Part shown: in pieces, positions 32,959 to 43,600 of the stretch
How positions within the stretch are numbered: position 1 is the stretch's first letter
Layout of the letters: the number at the start of each line of letters is the position of its first letter
Assembly: GCA_965220425.1 (NCBI GenBank)
Contig: OZ244830.1
Span: forward strand, 2,294,001 to 2,358,000
Source of the DNA: Azophilus sp965220425
Lineage (GTDB): Bacteria > Pseudomonadota > Gammaproteobacteria > Pseudomonadales > Azotimanducaceae
Length of the DNA stretch: 64,000 bases
Reading direction: 5' to 3'
Notes under the pieces: generated by a model
Told to the model about the DNA's origin: nothing
The model's input: the letters and a program-made list of their open reading frames with translations, nothing else
The model's database searches: none
Made by a program: the position numbers and the translations under genes

Positions 32959-33182
32959 ATCCTGCCTTCAATGCCTACCACGCCAATCCGGCAATCAGCT
33001 GTCTAGGCGGAGCGATCATACTCGGCGGGGAAGACAATCCAGACGAGGTGGAAATGTTCATGAGCGTCAGGGACGCACCGGATATGCCGGGCATGGGCGA
33101 TCGCGCGATCGTTTTCGCGATCCTGCCGCGGGAGGCCAATGAAATCGGCCTGGGCTCACTCTACGAGTTGACGCGCGAGTAA
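32928..33182 (+). pseudogene. Out-of-frame continuation of the 31645 secreted protein
   Basis: In the frame -1 relative to the upstream gene the sequence reads PVNPAFNAYHANPAISCLGG, then IILGGEDNPDEVEMFMSVRD and a terminal AREANE-type segment with no stop until 33182. Joining the frames near 32950 (GTCCCGTAAAT) gives a smooth LVP-VNPAFNAY junction. There is no ribosome-binding site or good start for an independent gene. A one-base change, a sequencing error or recoding would each explain it. Confidence 0.6.
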
Positions 33183-33295
33183 GCCGCCGACAAGCAGGTC
33201 GCCAGGAGCGGCGGCGGCTTCGATCCCGAACCCGCTGCCGCTCCCGTAGTTCTGACAAGCCGATCTACTACCGAAATTCGACGATTCGTCGCCGG

Positions 33296-35767
33296 CTATT
33301 CCTCGACAACCAGCGTCTCCCCGATCTGCGCCGCCTCGATCTCTTCCTCGCAGTACGGAAAGCGCACCCATTCCTTGCGGCTGTACAGTTCGGTCTGATC
33401 GGCGTAGTGCGGCGATTCGGGGTCGATCGACTGTGAGGGCGCCAGGATGGCGTCGGCGATGGGGCAGGTATCGTTCCAGGTGACGGCCTGGATATAGGAA
33501 TTACCGGAGCGGGGGGTATACCCTCCCTCGTCCAGGCGGGCGGAGATTGCGCCGTAAACGCCGGCTTCCGGGTCGCCGCCATGTACGGGAATGCGCACCC
33601 CATTGCGGGTGACGAACTGCACCTCCCGCCAGGGGGCATCGAGTGCGACTCCGGCTTCCTCCAGGGTGAGCACCGCATCGCTCAGTGCGGCCAGCACGAG
33701 TTCCCGATTGCTGCTTCGCGACCGGTCGATGCCGCTTGGTGTGTTGATCGGGTCCTCGGGGTCGAAATCCACTGTCCAGAACGACCGGCTCTCGATGAGC
33801 AGGTTGAAATCGTTGCCTAGTTCCCGGTGTATCGAGCGCCAGAACTCGGTGAACACCTGGGCGCCCCGACTGTCCGGATCGACCTTGCGGTCCCAGTCCG
33901 CGAGCGTCGCGCAGGCCCGGGCGGCCCGTTCCTCGCTGTCGTCGGCGCCCGTCAGTCCATCGCAGATCGCCAACACGTCGCCGAGCACGATCTCGGCTCC
34001 ATACACCCGGTTGCTGTACATGAACGCCTTCATCGAGTCCAGGGTGAAGCCCGGGACCTCGTCCAGCCCATCGGTGGCGGCGCGCCGTTGCCGAACCATC
34101 AGGTGTCCGATGCGCGTGCGCAGCGACTGCTGCGTGTTCTCGTGCCCGAGCCAGCCGAACACCACGGGAAAGCCGGTGAGCGGATTGTCGGCATTGCTGA
34201 GCCAGTAGCTGTCGTTGCCGTTGCCCACATAGTCCGTGGTCTGCAGTTTGGGTCGCGCTTCGTACCCGTACAGGTTCGTGCCGGGCGGGCTGTCCGCGTC
34301 TTCACCCCACTCGCACCCCGCGCTGCTGCCGTCCAGCGTCAGCACGGCATTGTTCGTGCCGAACGCAATCAGCCGGCCGAGTTCCGTTTCGCAGTCGTCA
34401 AGCTGCTGCTGTGTTACATGGGGAACCCCGGCTATCTCGCCATAGAAGGCTTCACCGTCGCGGTCGGCCGCGAAAACGTGGAATATGGGGTTGCCGATCC
34501 TCTTCAGCGCTTGCGTGAACTCCGCGACGGACCGCGCCCGGCCCATGTCCAGGTACTGATCGACGGCCCGGATGTTGCGCAACCGGTTGGCGTCGCGCAT
34601 GGTGAAAAGGTTGCCGTTCGGCAGCGGCCAACCCGCGAGTAATTCGCTGACCTCACCGAGGCCGACGATGGGCCCGTAGTGCGAACGGTAGAAGGTGTGC
34701 GTGCGCTCCTCGAGCGAACCGTCGTCCAGCTTGACCAGGATGGTGGCCTCCTCGCTGGTGATGTCGCGCCATTCGTCCTCGTAGCGGTACTGCAGCGGGT
34801 TGTCCGGGTTCAGTTGCAGTTCGTACAGGGTGAAGCGGGAGGCGAAGGAGGTGGTATGGGTCCAGGCGAGGTCGCCGTTGAAGCCGATACCCACCCACGG
34901 TACGCCGTGCAGGGCCGCTCCGGCGACATCGTATTCCCCCGGGATGGTCAAGTGCAGTTGATGGAAGCCGCTCGGGCCGTTCCAGCTCAGGTGGGGGTTG
35001 CCGAGCAGGAGGCCCTTGCCCGTCTGGCTCAAGTCCCGGCCCACGGCCAGCGCATTGCTGCCGTCTCCGCCGAAGCCGAACGGATGGGCGTCGCGGCCCA
35101 GGGCGCGCTCGAGTTCGTCCCACTCGGCGTCGCCGTAGCCGCTGGCTGCGGTTCCGTCGGGCCCTTTCGGCGCGAAGATCGCCCGGCGCAGGATGCTCTG
35201 GTCCGAACTCCCCGATAGCTGCACCCGGGCGATGTGCATCCAGACATCCGCCGCATCGATCTCGTAGACCCACTCTGCGTCCCGGCAGCCGGCGTCGCCA
35301 CCGGGAAGGCTCTCCACGCCGGTCTCGCGCAGATAGCGGTTCATGCCCGCCGCGAAACCCGCGGCGAGGAGGAGCGCCTCGTCATCCGGGTCTGAAAGGT
35401 AGTTTTCGCGGAATTCATCCTTGGTCCCGAACAGGAACCGCAGCACGAAATCGGCCGTCATATCGCCATGCTCCTCGCCCAGGAACTCCGCCGATCGGCT
35501 CGTCCCGAAAACGGTCGCCAGCATTGCCACGCAGAAGTTGTCCCGGGCGTAAGCGTAGCCGTAGCCGTAGCCAAGGCCGGCCCAGTCATCGGCCTTGACG
35601 TGTGGAATGCCATAGTCAGTGTGGCGGATTTCCGCCCGGTAGGTGGTCTCCGGGGGCGGCGGCTCAGGTGGTGGTGGCGGTTCGGGCGGCGCGCCGTTGC
35701 CGGAGCAGCCCGCAAGCCATGCAAACAGACAGACCGGCAACAGGGAACGCGTTACAGCTACCCGCAT
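33296..35767 (-). CDS. Penicillin acylase family lipoprotein (N-terminal nucleophile amidase)
   Basis: 823 aa. Signal with lipobox (VCLFAWLAGC), then a Pro/Glu linker (PPEPPPPPEPPPPE), then the alpha chain beginning RAEIRHTDYGIPHVKADDW. The self-processing site is GDG|SNALAV, with Ser237 as the nucleophile at the beta-chain N-terminus, followed by LLLGNPHLSWNGPSGFHQLH and AALHGVPWVGIGFNGDLAWT. This organisation matches acyl-homoserine-lactone / aculeacin A acylases (PvdQ, AhlM). It is predicted to be tethered in the periplasm and to hydrolyse an amide-linked acyl chain; the substrate is unknown. Confidence 0.9.
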   Translation of the reverse strand: MRVAVTRSLLPVCLFAWLAGCSGNGAPPEPPPPPEPPPPETTYRAEIRHTDYGIPHVKADDWAGLGYGYGYAYARDNFCVAMLATVFGTSRSAEFLGEEHGDMTADFVLRFLFGTKDEFRENYLSDPDDEALLLAAGFAAGMNRYLRETGVESLPGGDAGCRDAEWVYEIDAADVWMHIARVQLSGSSDQSILRRAIFAPKGPDGTAASGYGDAEWDELERALGRDAHPFGFGGDGSNALAVGRDLSQTGKGLLLGNPHLSWNGPSGFHQLHLTIPGEYDVAGAALHGVPWVGIGFNGDLAWTHTTSFASRFTLYELQLNPDNPLQYRYEDEWRDITSEEATILVKLDDGSLEERTHTFYRSHYGPIVGLGEVSELLAGWPLPNGNLFTMRDANRLRNIRAVDQYLDMGRARSVAEFTQALKRIGNPIFHVFAADRDGEAFYGEIAGVPHVTQQQLDDCETELGRLIAFGTNNAVLTLDGSSAGCEWGEDADSPPGTNLYGYEARPKLQTTDYVGNGNDSYWLSNADNPLTGFPVVFGWLGHENTQQSLRTRIGHLMVRQRRAATDGLDEVPGFTLDSMKAFMYSNRVYGAEIVLGDVLAICDGLTGADDSEERAARACATLADWDRKVDPDSRGAQVFTEFWRSIHRELGNDFNLLIESRSFWTVDFDPEDPINTPSGIDRSRSSNRELVLAALSDAVLTLEEAGVALDAPWREVQFVTRNGVRIPVHGGDPEAGVYGAISARLDEGGYTPRSGNSYIQAVTWNDTCPIADAILAPSQSIDPESPHYADQTELYSRKEWVRFPYCEEEIEAAQIGETLVVEE

Positions 35768-35817
35768 CTTTGAACCTCATCCGATAGCGGGCGATCCCCG
35801 CTGAAACGGCCCGGATT

Positions 35818-37209
35818 CTACACGAGCCTCAAGGAAGCGCTTGGACGCAGCCGCGCGAAATAGTCCGCCGCGGCCGCCTTCACCCTGGGCGCCAGCCACA
35901 GCGCGGAGACCATGGTGGGAATCGCCATGACGGCGAAAGCGCCGTCGACGATGCCGATGGCGGCCTGCATGGTGACGACGGCGGCGACCACGATGAAAGC
36001 CAGGTAGAGCCAGACGTAGTAGCGGCGGCTGTTGGCGCCGAATAGGAAGCTCGCGCACTGGGCGCCGTAGAACGAATAGGTGAACATGGTTGTCGCGGCG
36101 AAGCAGACGACGGATACGAAGACGATGACCAGCCCCGGCGTTCCGAGCAGCGCCTGAAAGGCGGCGGCCGTCAGCGTCACGCCGTTGGCGCTCTCCGATT
36201 GCCAGGTTCCCGAGATCAGGATGACGAAGGCGGTGGCGGAGCACACCACGAGCGTATCGATGACCGGCCCGAGCATGGCGACCAGCCCTTCCCGAATGGG
36301 CTCGCGGGTGCGCGCGGCGCCGTGGGCGAGTGCCTCGGTGCCGATGCCGGCCTCGTTGGAAAAGGCGCCCCGCTGCACGCCGTAGAGAATCACGGACAAC
36401 AGAGCGCCGCCGGCCACGGCCTCGCCGGTGAAGGCATCGGTGACGATCAGGGCGACTGCCCCGGGCAGCTTGTCGAGGTTCGACAGCACCGCGGTGAGCG
36501 CGCCGCCCACGTACAGTATCGACATGAGGGGCACCAGTGTGGCGGCGGCCCTGGCGATCCGGGACAACCCGCCCAGTACGATCGGCGCCGCAACCAGCGC
36601 GAGCCCGAGGCCGAGGGCCAGGTTGAAGTTGAAATGGTTCGCCTGCGCCGCCAGCCAGCCCTGCTCGATGAACAGCACCTCGCGCAGAATCTGCGTGAGT
36701 TGATTGGCCTGGAACACCGGCAGGCAGCCCAGGAGCCCGAAAGCCGCGAACAGGTAGGCCAGAAACCGGAACCGGCGGGGTAGGGCCTCCCTGATGACGT
36801 ACATGGGGCCGCCCTGCAGGACGCCTTCGCTGTCGCGGCCGCGGTACATCACTGCGAGCGAGCAGGTGAAGAACTTGGTGGCGATGCCGACGACGGCGGT
36901 GATCCACATCCAGAAGATCGCGCCCGGCCCGCCCACGTGGATGGCGAGCGCCACGCCCGCGATATTGCCCATGCCGACGGTGCCGGCAAGCGCCGAGGAG
37001 AGCGCCTGGAAGTGGCTGATCTGCCCCGGATCGCTGGCGGAATCGTAGCGTCCGAGCAGCAGGCGGCAGGCGTGGCCGAGGTAACGGAAGGGGATGGCGC
37101 GGGAATAGACCAGGAAGAAGAGGCCGCCGCCGAGCAGGAGCACCAGCAGCCAGGGGCCCCAGGCGTAGGTGGAGAAGAGCGCCGCAGCCTGTTGAAGCCG
37201 GTCAAGCAT
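35818..37209 (-). CDS. Sodium:alanine symporter family protein (AGCS)
   Basis: 463 aa with about ten hydrophobic helices. The AGCS signature is clear in LAGTVGMGNIAGVALAIHVG, followed by GPGAIFWMWITAVVGIATKF, and LQGGPMYVIREAL later on. The GAFSNEAGIGTEALAHGAA segment is also typical. It imports alanine or glycine with Na+ across the inner membrane. It ends 50 bp upstream of the acylase start on the same strand, so the two may be co-transcribed; the acylase could release amino acids that this carrier takes up (inference). Confidence 0.93.
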   Translation of the reverse strand: MLDRLQQAAALFSTYAWGPWLLVLLLGGGLFFLVYSRAIPFRYLGHACRLLLGRYDSASDPGQISHFQALSSALAGTVGMGNIAGVALAIHVGGPGAIFWMWITAVVGIATKFFTCSLAVMYRGRDSEGVLQGGPMYVIREALPRRFRFLAYLFAAFGLLGCLPVFQANQLTQILREVLFIEQGWLAAQANHFNFNLALGLGLALVAAPIVLGGLSRIARAAATLVPLMSILYVGGALTAVLSNLDKLPGAVALIVTDAFTGEAVAGGALLSVILYGVQRGAFSNEAGIGTEALAHGAARTREPIREGLVAMLGPVIDTLVVCSATAFVILISGTWQSESANGVTLTAAAFQALLGTPGLVIVFVSVVCFAATTMFTYSFYGAQCASFLFGANSRRYYVWLYLAFIVVAAVVTMQAAIGIVDGAFAVMAIPTMVSALWLAPRVKAAAADYFARLRPSASLRLV

Positions 37210-37444
37210 TTACCGGCCTGGTGCGTGCCGGTTCGGGGCGGTCCAGTCTGGCGCCGATCCGGTATCGCCCGTCCGGGAGGAAAGTCGGGAGCTCAGCCAT
37301 TGCTGACCTGAATCCGGGTTCTGATGAGTTCGAGTCGCTTGAGGCAAGGCGCCCGCGGCCGTGTGTGCCGGAAACTTCGCCGTGTGTTTGACATCTCGCG
37401 ATGGCCCCGCTGTAGTGGCGTTCTCCTGTTCATTGCGATCGATC

Positions 37445-38284
37445 GTGTCGTTGGACGAAACCCCGGTCAAGCCGGCGGGCCATGTTGACAGCTATACGCC
37501 CTCGCTGCTGCACAGCATCGCCCGGGCCCGTGCGCGCGCCCGGCTGGGAATCGCCGATGCGTTGCCTTTCCGCGGCGAGGACCTATGGACCGGGTACGAA
37601 TTTTCGTGGTTGAACGAAGCCGGGAAGCCCCGGGTGGCGGGCTTGCGGCTGCGTGTTCCCTGCACAACGCGCAATCTCGTCGAGAGCAAGTCGATGAAGC
37701 TCTACCTGAACGGGTTGGCACAAACCCGATTCGGCAGCCGGGGGGATGTCGCTGCTACCCTTGAAGCAGAACTGGCCGCGGCCTTCGGCGCGCCTGTCGG
37801 GATTGAGTTGGTGGAACTCGGCGCATTGGGCGGGAGTGCCCGGTTGCCGGGCGATAGCCTGGATGATCTGAACGTGATTATCGAGGACTACGAACGCAAT
37901 CCGGAGTTGCTGCGGTTGGCCGAAAGCGGTGAGACGGGGCAGGGTAGTGCGGGTACCGCCCGCGTCAGCGAAGCCTGGCACACCGACCTGTTCCGGAGCC
38001 TGTGCCCGATCACCGGTCAGCCGGACTGGGCTTCGGTGCTGGTTCAGTATTCCGGTGCGCCTGTCGAGCCTCGGGGGTTGTTGAAGTACCTCGTTTCCTT
38101 CCGCCGGCACGCGGCCTTCCACGAGGACACGGTCGAGCGGATTTTCGTGGACATCATGCAGCGCTGCCGTCCCGCGGAGCTGACGGTGTACGGGCGTTTC
38201 CTGAGGAGAGGAGGGGTGGATATCAACCCGTTCCGCTCGACTGTGGAGGGCCGTGCGCCGGAATGGCGGCTGTCGAGGCAATGA
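37445..38284 (+). CDS. queF: NADPH-dependent 7-cyano-7-deazaguanine reductase (long form)
   Basis: 279 aa from the GTG at 37445, close to the E. coli length (282); the frame is open further upstream. It reduces preQ0 to preQ1 in queuosine tRNA modification. The QueF motif ESKSMKLYLNGLAQTRF is present, and the thioimide-forming Cys lies at ~187 in RSLCPITGQPDWASV. The C-terminal half carries FHEDTVERIFVDIMQRC (Glu/His of the tunnel-fold) and GGVDINPFRS. No other queuosine genes are in the window. Confidence 0.94.
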   Translation: MSLDETPVKPAGHVDSYTPSLLHSIARARARARLGIADALPFRGEDLWTGYEFSWLNEAGKPRVAGLRLRVPCTTRNLVESKSMKLYLNGLAQTRFGSRGDVAATLEAELAAAFGAPVGIELVELGALGGSARLPGDSLDDLNVIIEDYERNPELLRLAESGETGQGSAGTARVSEAWHTDLFRSLCPITGQPDWASVLVQYSGAPVEPRGLLKYLVSFRRHAAFHEDTVERIFVDIMQRCRPAELTVYGRFLRRGGVDINPFRSTVEGRAPEWRLSRQ

Positions 38285-38394
38285 TCCACTCGGTGTGATC
38301 GTTGCGGCCATCGGTCCAAAACGCGTCGGTTTTTGCCAGTAGCCTCGTTTTGCCAAATAACGGTAACATCTGCTCCCCGACGACCGGGAACGAT

Positions 38395-38507
<113 letters not shown>

Positions 38508-38607
38508 GCTCTTCTCCGGAACGCGCAAGCTGGCGCTCGCCGTGCGTTCCGGCCCGGGACTATTCGGCGGGGCTCGTTCGGCCAACCCGCCGCGAACGCA
38601 AGGTGGA

Positions 38608-40482
38608 ATGGCAAGGCATTTGAAATCGACTTTTCGGCGGTTGCTCAGGCCGGCGCTCGTGGCCACGGTCTGCCTGTTGACCGTCGCCTGCGGGTCGGCT
38701 TCCAGGAATCCCACGGGCGCCATTTCAGCTTCTCCGGAATCCTGCATCATTTCCGTCGGCGAGACGCACTGCGGTTCGACCCTGACCTGGTCGAGCAGCG
38801 ACACCGACAACGCCTGCGTGTTCACCGGGTCGGGAGAGCGCCTGGCATGTGGCGTCAGCGGCGCCCACATGGCGACCGGTATCGCAGCGGGAACCAACAC
38901 CTTTGTTCTCAAGGACGAGGACGGCCGCACGCTGGCCTCGGTGGATGTGACCGGCATCAACGCGCCTTGGGTGGAAGTTTCCTTCGACCCGCCATCGATC
39001 GTACAGGGGGAGCGGTCCACGTTGACCTGGACCTCCGACCATACCGATACCTGCAGCGGCATTCCGGAGGGCGTCACATCCGCAACCAGCGGCTCGCAGG
39101 ATTACGTTCGGGAAGAAATCGGCGACTGGACGGTAACCGTCACTTGCGAGGGGCCGGGCGGTACGGCCAGCGATTCGGCCACGCTGACGGTGGATCGACC
39201 GCCGATCTGGACGCTGTCCGACGCCGAGCGGCGCGCTTATCTCGAGTATTACTCGCCGATCGTCTTCAAGCGCTCCAACGAGGATGGCTACGATCGGCGC
39301 GGCCTCGATCTCGTTACCAACTTCGACTTTGACCAGGACTACGTGTTCTCGAACAACAAGAAGAACTGGGAACAGGTTTACCGGTACGTCGAGGGGCACC
39401 GCGACGTTGAACACTGGCGGATTCGGCCCACGCTGTATACCGCTCTCATCGAGTTCATGGAGCCGGACGAGACGAAGTCCATCCTGCTGCTGTATCACGT
39501 CTATCACGCCAAGCAGATCGGCTCCATCCATGACTGGGAGCGGGTGGAGGTGCGGATCGACGATGTTTACGGGACGCCGGGACAGGGTAGTGAACGGCTC
39601 GATTTCGTCGTCATTACCAATCACGGCAGCCACAAGGCAAGAAAGAATCCGCATCCGGATCTCAATTTCATGGAGACGGATACCGGCAAGCATGCGTTGA
39701 TCTGGCAGGCGCAGTGGTCGGGGAGCGTATTCGAGACAAACCGGGCGGAATTGCGGTTTGTCGAGGACGGTTGGCCCATGGTCTCTTCCAGGATCGAGGC
39801 CTCCGAGGGCGCTGAAGTGGAAGTGATCGATACGGGTGCCAAGAAGAATGTGAACTATGTATTTGTGTGCGACTGTTCCTCGGCGGCGGTGGACTATTGG
39901 GGGGCGGAGGCGATTGCCGGAGACAATGCGCTGGCGCTTACCGCCGGTGTTCGGAAAAGGGTGGATTGGGATGAGGTGCCGCGGGTGACTTACGAGCTTC
40001 AGGACCTGGCGGACATTCTTCCCACGCATACGGCCGCGGGCGGTTATGAGAAGCATTGGAAGCCGCCTTTTCACACGATTCTGCTGGAATCTGCCATACG
40101 CGATGAGAGCGGCGCGGTCGAACTCGAGGCGGGGTGGCATGACTTTTACTATTTCGCGCAGGACGATGAAGATCCGGGCGAAGACCGGGAAGGTTATCCG
40201 TACAAGGGGTGGTTCTGGGGGGCCTACGACTGGGGCGGGCATCGGAGCATGAAGTTGAAGGCTTATACCGGTAACACGCTTGCTTACCAGGGGGGTACCC
40301 GGGGGAGCGCGAGCGGGCGCCTGGATTCGCATCGGTCGTACTGGTGGCAACATGACTACTTTGCGCACGTAGGGCAGCGCGGGCCGGAGGATTTTCAGTA
40401 TGGGCGGTGGTTGGCGTTTGAGTGGTATATCGAAGAGCAGGGGGGATTCGATGGGCGCTGGGTGCAGTTGTTTGAGGATTGA
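38608..40482 (+). CDS. Ig-like lipoprotein with an HDWE-containing domain
   Basis: 624 aa from the ATG at 38608 (AAGGTGG upstream); a longer frame begins inside ffs and is not used. A lipoprotein signal (ALVATVCLLTVACGS) is followed by two ~90-aa Ig-like modules (ITVGE..; PWVEVSFDPPSIVQGERSTL with paired Cys), ending in SATLTVDRPPIW. The remaining ~430 aa contain YSPIVFKRSNEDGYDRRG, ILLLYHVYHA and SIHDWERVEVRIDD, then WHDFYYFAQDDEDPGED. The HDWE with surrounding acidic residues recalls the metal site of NLP/NPP1 and Vps62-like proteins, but similarity outside it is too weak to assign. It is probably an outer-membrane or periplasmic anchored protein. Confidence 0.6.
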   Translation: MARHLKSTFRRLLRPALVATVCLLTVACGSASRNPTGAISASPESCIISVGETHCGSTLTWSSSDTDNACVFTGSGERLACGVSGAHMATGIAAGTNTFVLKDEDGRTLASVDVTGINAPWVEVSFDPPSIVQGERSTLTWTSDHTDTCSGIPEGVTSATSGSQDYVREEIGDWTVTVTCEGPGGTASDSATLTVDRPPIWTLSDAERRAYLEYYSPIVFKRSNEDGYDRRGLDLVTNFDFDQDYVFSNNKKNWEQVYRYVEGHRDVEHWRIRPTLYTALIEFMEPDETKSILLLYHVYHAKQIGSIHDWERVEVRIDDVYGTPGQGSERLDFVVITNHGSHKARKNPHPDLNFMETDTGKHALIWQAQWSGSVFETNRAELRFVEDGWPMVSSRIEASEGAEVEVIDTGAKKNVNYVFVCDCSSAAVDYWGAEAIAGDNALALTAGVRKRVDWDEVPRVTYELQDLADILPTHTAAGGYEKHWKPPFHTILLESAIRDESGAVELEAGWHDFYYFAQDDEDPGEDREGYPYKGWFWGAYDWGGHRSMKLKAYTGNTLAYQGGTRGSASGRLDSHRSYWWQHDYFAHVGQRGPEDFQYGRWLAFEWYIEEQGGFDGRWVQLFED

Positions 40483-40543
40483 GGAACGCGTCTCCGTTCC
40501 GAACCGGGCCGGTGTCCGCAGTTGTTTGGGGATTGAGGAGCTG
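40464..40543. repeat. Direct repeat (54-bp period) at the 3' end of the HDWE lipoprotein gene
   Basis: GCAGTTGTTTGAGGATTGAG, containing the stop codon, recurs with one change at 40518. The short intergenic DNA before the helicase also repeats GAACCGGGC and GGTGTCCGC. Nothing else is recognised between 40482 and 40654. Confidence 0.7.
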
Positions 40544-40653
40544 CTTACGGATCGGGGGGTGTCCGCGGTGGAACCGGGCGCAGGCCGAGGAGCACCCATT
40601 CCTGAAAGTGTCGTGTTGTAGGATATTGCGCACCGAAGCCTGCGCGATTGCCG

Positions 40654-43600
40654 ATGCGCTGTATCTCTGTCGACCTGGAAGTTCGAAAGCGCAGCCAGCG
40701 CATATACGCGCTGGCCGCCGTTGACCAAAAGACGGGCGCAACGCTGACCTTCGGAGAACGGCGGCTGCGTACCCTCGGTGTGGACGCCGCATTGCAGCAG
40801 GTCGACGAATTCGCGGCGCGTGGCGATTGCCTCGTCGGTCACAAACTGATCCATTTCGATCTCGAACACCTCAGGGCTGCCGCGCCGGGGCTCGATTTGC
40901 TGCGTATGCCGGCTCTGGATACCCTTAAGCTCAGTCCCCTGGCGTTCCCTGCCAATCCCTACCACCACCTCGTCAAGCACTATCGGGACGGCGGATTGGT
41001 TCGCGGACAGATCAACAATCCCGAACTGGATGCGCGGCTGGCGTTGCACCTGCTGGCCGACGAGCGGGACGCGTTCGGACGAACCGATCCCGTTCTGCTC
41101 CTTGCCTGGCACTGGCTGACCACGCGATCCCCGGAGAGCCAAGGCTTTGACGCCTTTTTCGGTGAAGTGCGCGGCGCCGGATGTCCCGCCGATGGGGAGG
41201 CTCGAGCCGCCATGCGACAGCGCCTCGATGGAGTGGTGTGTGTCACCCACAGCGAAGAGGCGATGGCTGCCTCGCAGGGTGGCTGGCCATTGGCTTATGC
41301 GCTGGCCTGGCTGTCCGTCGCGGGCGGCAACTCGGTGATGCCGCCCTGGGTCCGCCATGAGTTTCCCGAATCGGGTCGCCTGGTCAGCCGCCTTCGCGAT
41401 ACGCCGTGCGCGGATGCGGGCTGTGCCTGGTGCCGCCGGAGACACAACGCGACCGGGGAACTCAAACGCTGGTTCGGCTTCGATGGCTTTCGCCCGGAAC
41501 CTTCGACCGACGACGGCGGGTCCATGCAACAGGCGATCGTGGAGACGGCCATGGCGGGCGGCCATGTGCTGGGTCTCCTGCCCACGGGCGCCGGTAAATC
41601 GCTCTGCTATCAGGTGCCCGCCCTTTCGCGCTACGACAAGACCGGCGCGCTTACCGTGGTGGTCTCTCCCCTGGTGGCGTTGATGGCCGACCAGGTGGCG
41701 GGGCTCGAGGCGCGGGGCATCGGTTCCTGCGTCACGGTCAATGGCATGCTGTCGATGCCGGAACGCGCCGATGCTCTGGACCGCGTTCGCCTGGGCGATG
41801 CGGCCATCGTGCTGATCTCGCCGGAACAACTGCGCAACCGGTCGCTGCGCCGTGCGCTCGCCCAGCGCGAGATCGGTGCCTGGGTACTCGATGAAGCCCA
41901 TTGCCTGTCCCGCTGGGGCCACGACTTTCGTCCCGACTACCGCTACGTCGGACGATTCATCCGGGAACGCGCCGGGAACCGGCAACCGGGGAACACGGCA
42001 GAACGGACTTCCGGTGCGGAACACCCGCTGCCGATTCCTTCGGTAATCGGCCTGACCGCCACCGCCAAGCCCGACGTTGTGCGGGACATTCAGGACTACT
42101 TCCGCAAGGAACTCGGCATCGAGTTTCAGATATTCAACGGTGGCGCCCGGCGGGAGAACCTCGATTTCGTGGTCATCAATACGGATTCGGCGCACAAGTT
42201 CGAGGATATCCACCGGGCGCTCATGGCCGATCTACCTACAGACCGGCCGGGCGGCGCGATCGTCTACTGCGCGACCCGGCGGCATTGCGAAGACGTCGCG
42301 GAATACCTCATCCGCAAAGACCTGGCCGCTGCCCATTTCCATGCCGGACTGCAACCCGAGACCAAGAAGCTTACCCAGCAGCGTTTCATCGACGGCGAAT
42401 TGCGGGTGATTGTCGCCACCAACGCTTTCGGCATGGGCATCGACAAACCCGATGTCCGGCTGGTGATTCACGCGGATATCCCGGGGTCGCTGGAGAACTT
42501 CCTGCAGGAAGCAGGGCGCGCCGGGCGCGACCGGGAACTCGCGCGATGCGTGCTGCTGTATACCCAGGAGGATGTGGAACGGCAGTTCGGCATGTCGGCC
42601 CGCTCGCGCCTGACCCGCCGTGAGATCCATGGGATTCTCAAGGCGCTGCGCAATCTTGACCGCAAGGATCGTCTAGAGGGAGAGGTGGTCGCGACACCCG
42701 GCGAGATCTTGCGTGAAGACGAAGACAGCGCCTTCAAACGCGAGGACACAACCGATGACACCCGTGTCAAGACCGCCGTCGCCTGGCTGGAAGAAGCGCG
42801 CCTGGTAACGCGGGAGGAGAATCGCGCCCAGGTCTTTCCGTCGTCGTTGCGCGTGAATTCCGTGGCCGATGCCCGGAAGAAGCTTGCTGGCGTGACCAGC
42901 CTGACGGAGTTGCGCCGGGAGCAGTTGACGAAGATCGTCGTCAAACTTCTGGATGCGGACCCGGACGAGGGCATATCGACCGATGAATTGATGGGCGTCA
43001 CGGGAATGAACTCGGAAGGCGTCCGCGGCGCCCTGTACGACTTGGAGCGCTTGGGCATTGCCAGCAACGACATGGCGATGACGGCGTTCGTGCATGTGGG
43101 AACTCCCCGTTCGTCCCGGCAACGGCGCGAGGAAGCCCGGGACCTGGAAACCGCCCTGATCTCTCACATGCGGGAGCGAGCACCGGATCTCGCCCGCGGC
43201 GAGCCTTCCTATCTGCATCTGCGGGTGGCCGCGCAGACCCTGAAAGCGGACGGCCTGGCGCATGCCCTGCCGGAGCGCCTGCTGCGAATTGTGCACAGCA
43301 TCTCCCAGGACGGGCGCGGCGACGACCGGGCCGAGGAAGGCCCGGGCGGCAGCATCGACATGCGCCGTCGGGATGCGGAGACCGTTGCCGTCACCCTGCG
43401 CCGGCGCTGGACGAACCTGGAAGCGCTGGCCGAGCGCCGCCGCAACGCCGCAAACCTGCTTCTGGAACATCTTCTCGATGCCTTGCCCGAGGCATCGCGC
43501 GGAACCGATCTGCTGGCCGAGACGACGCTTGGCGCCCTGCGGGCGGTATTGGACGAGGACCTTGTGCTCAAGAGCCAGAGCCCGAATCTGGAAAGACTTC

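Noticed and set aside
38725..42213. 1162-codon minus-strand frame
   Set aside because: Antisense to the HDWE lipoprotein and the fusion helicase; no coding features.
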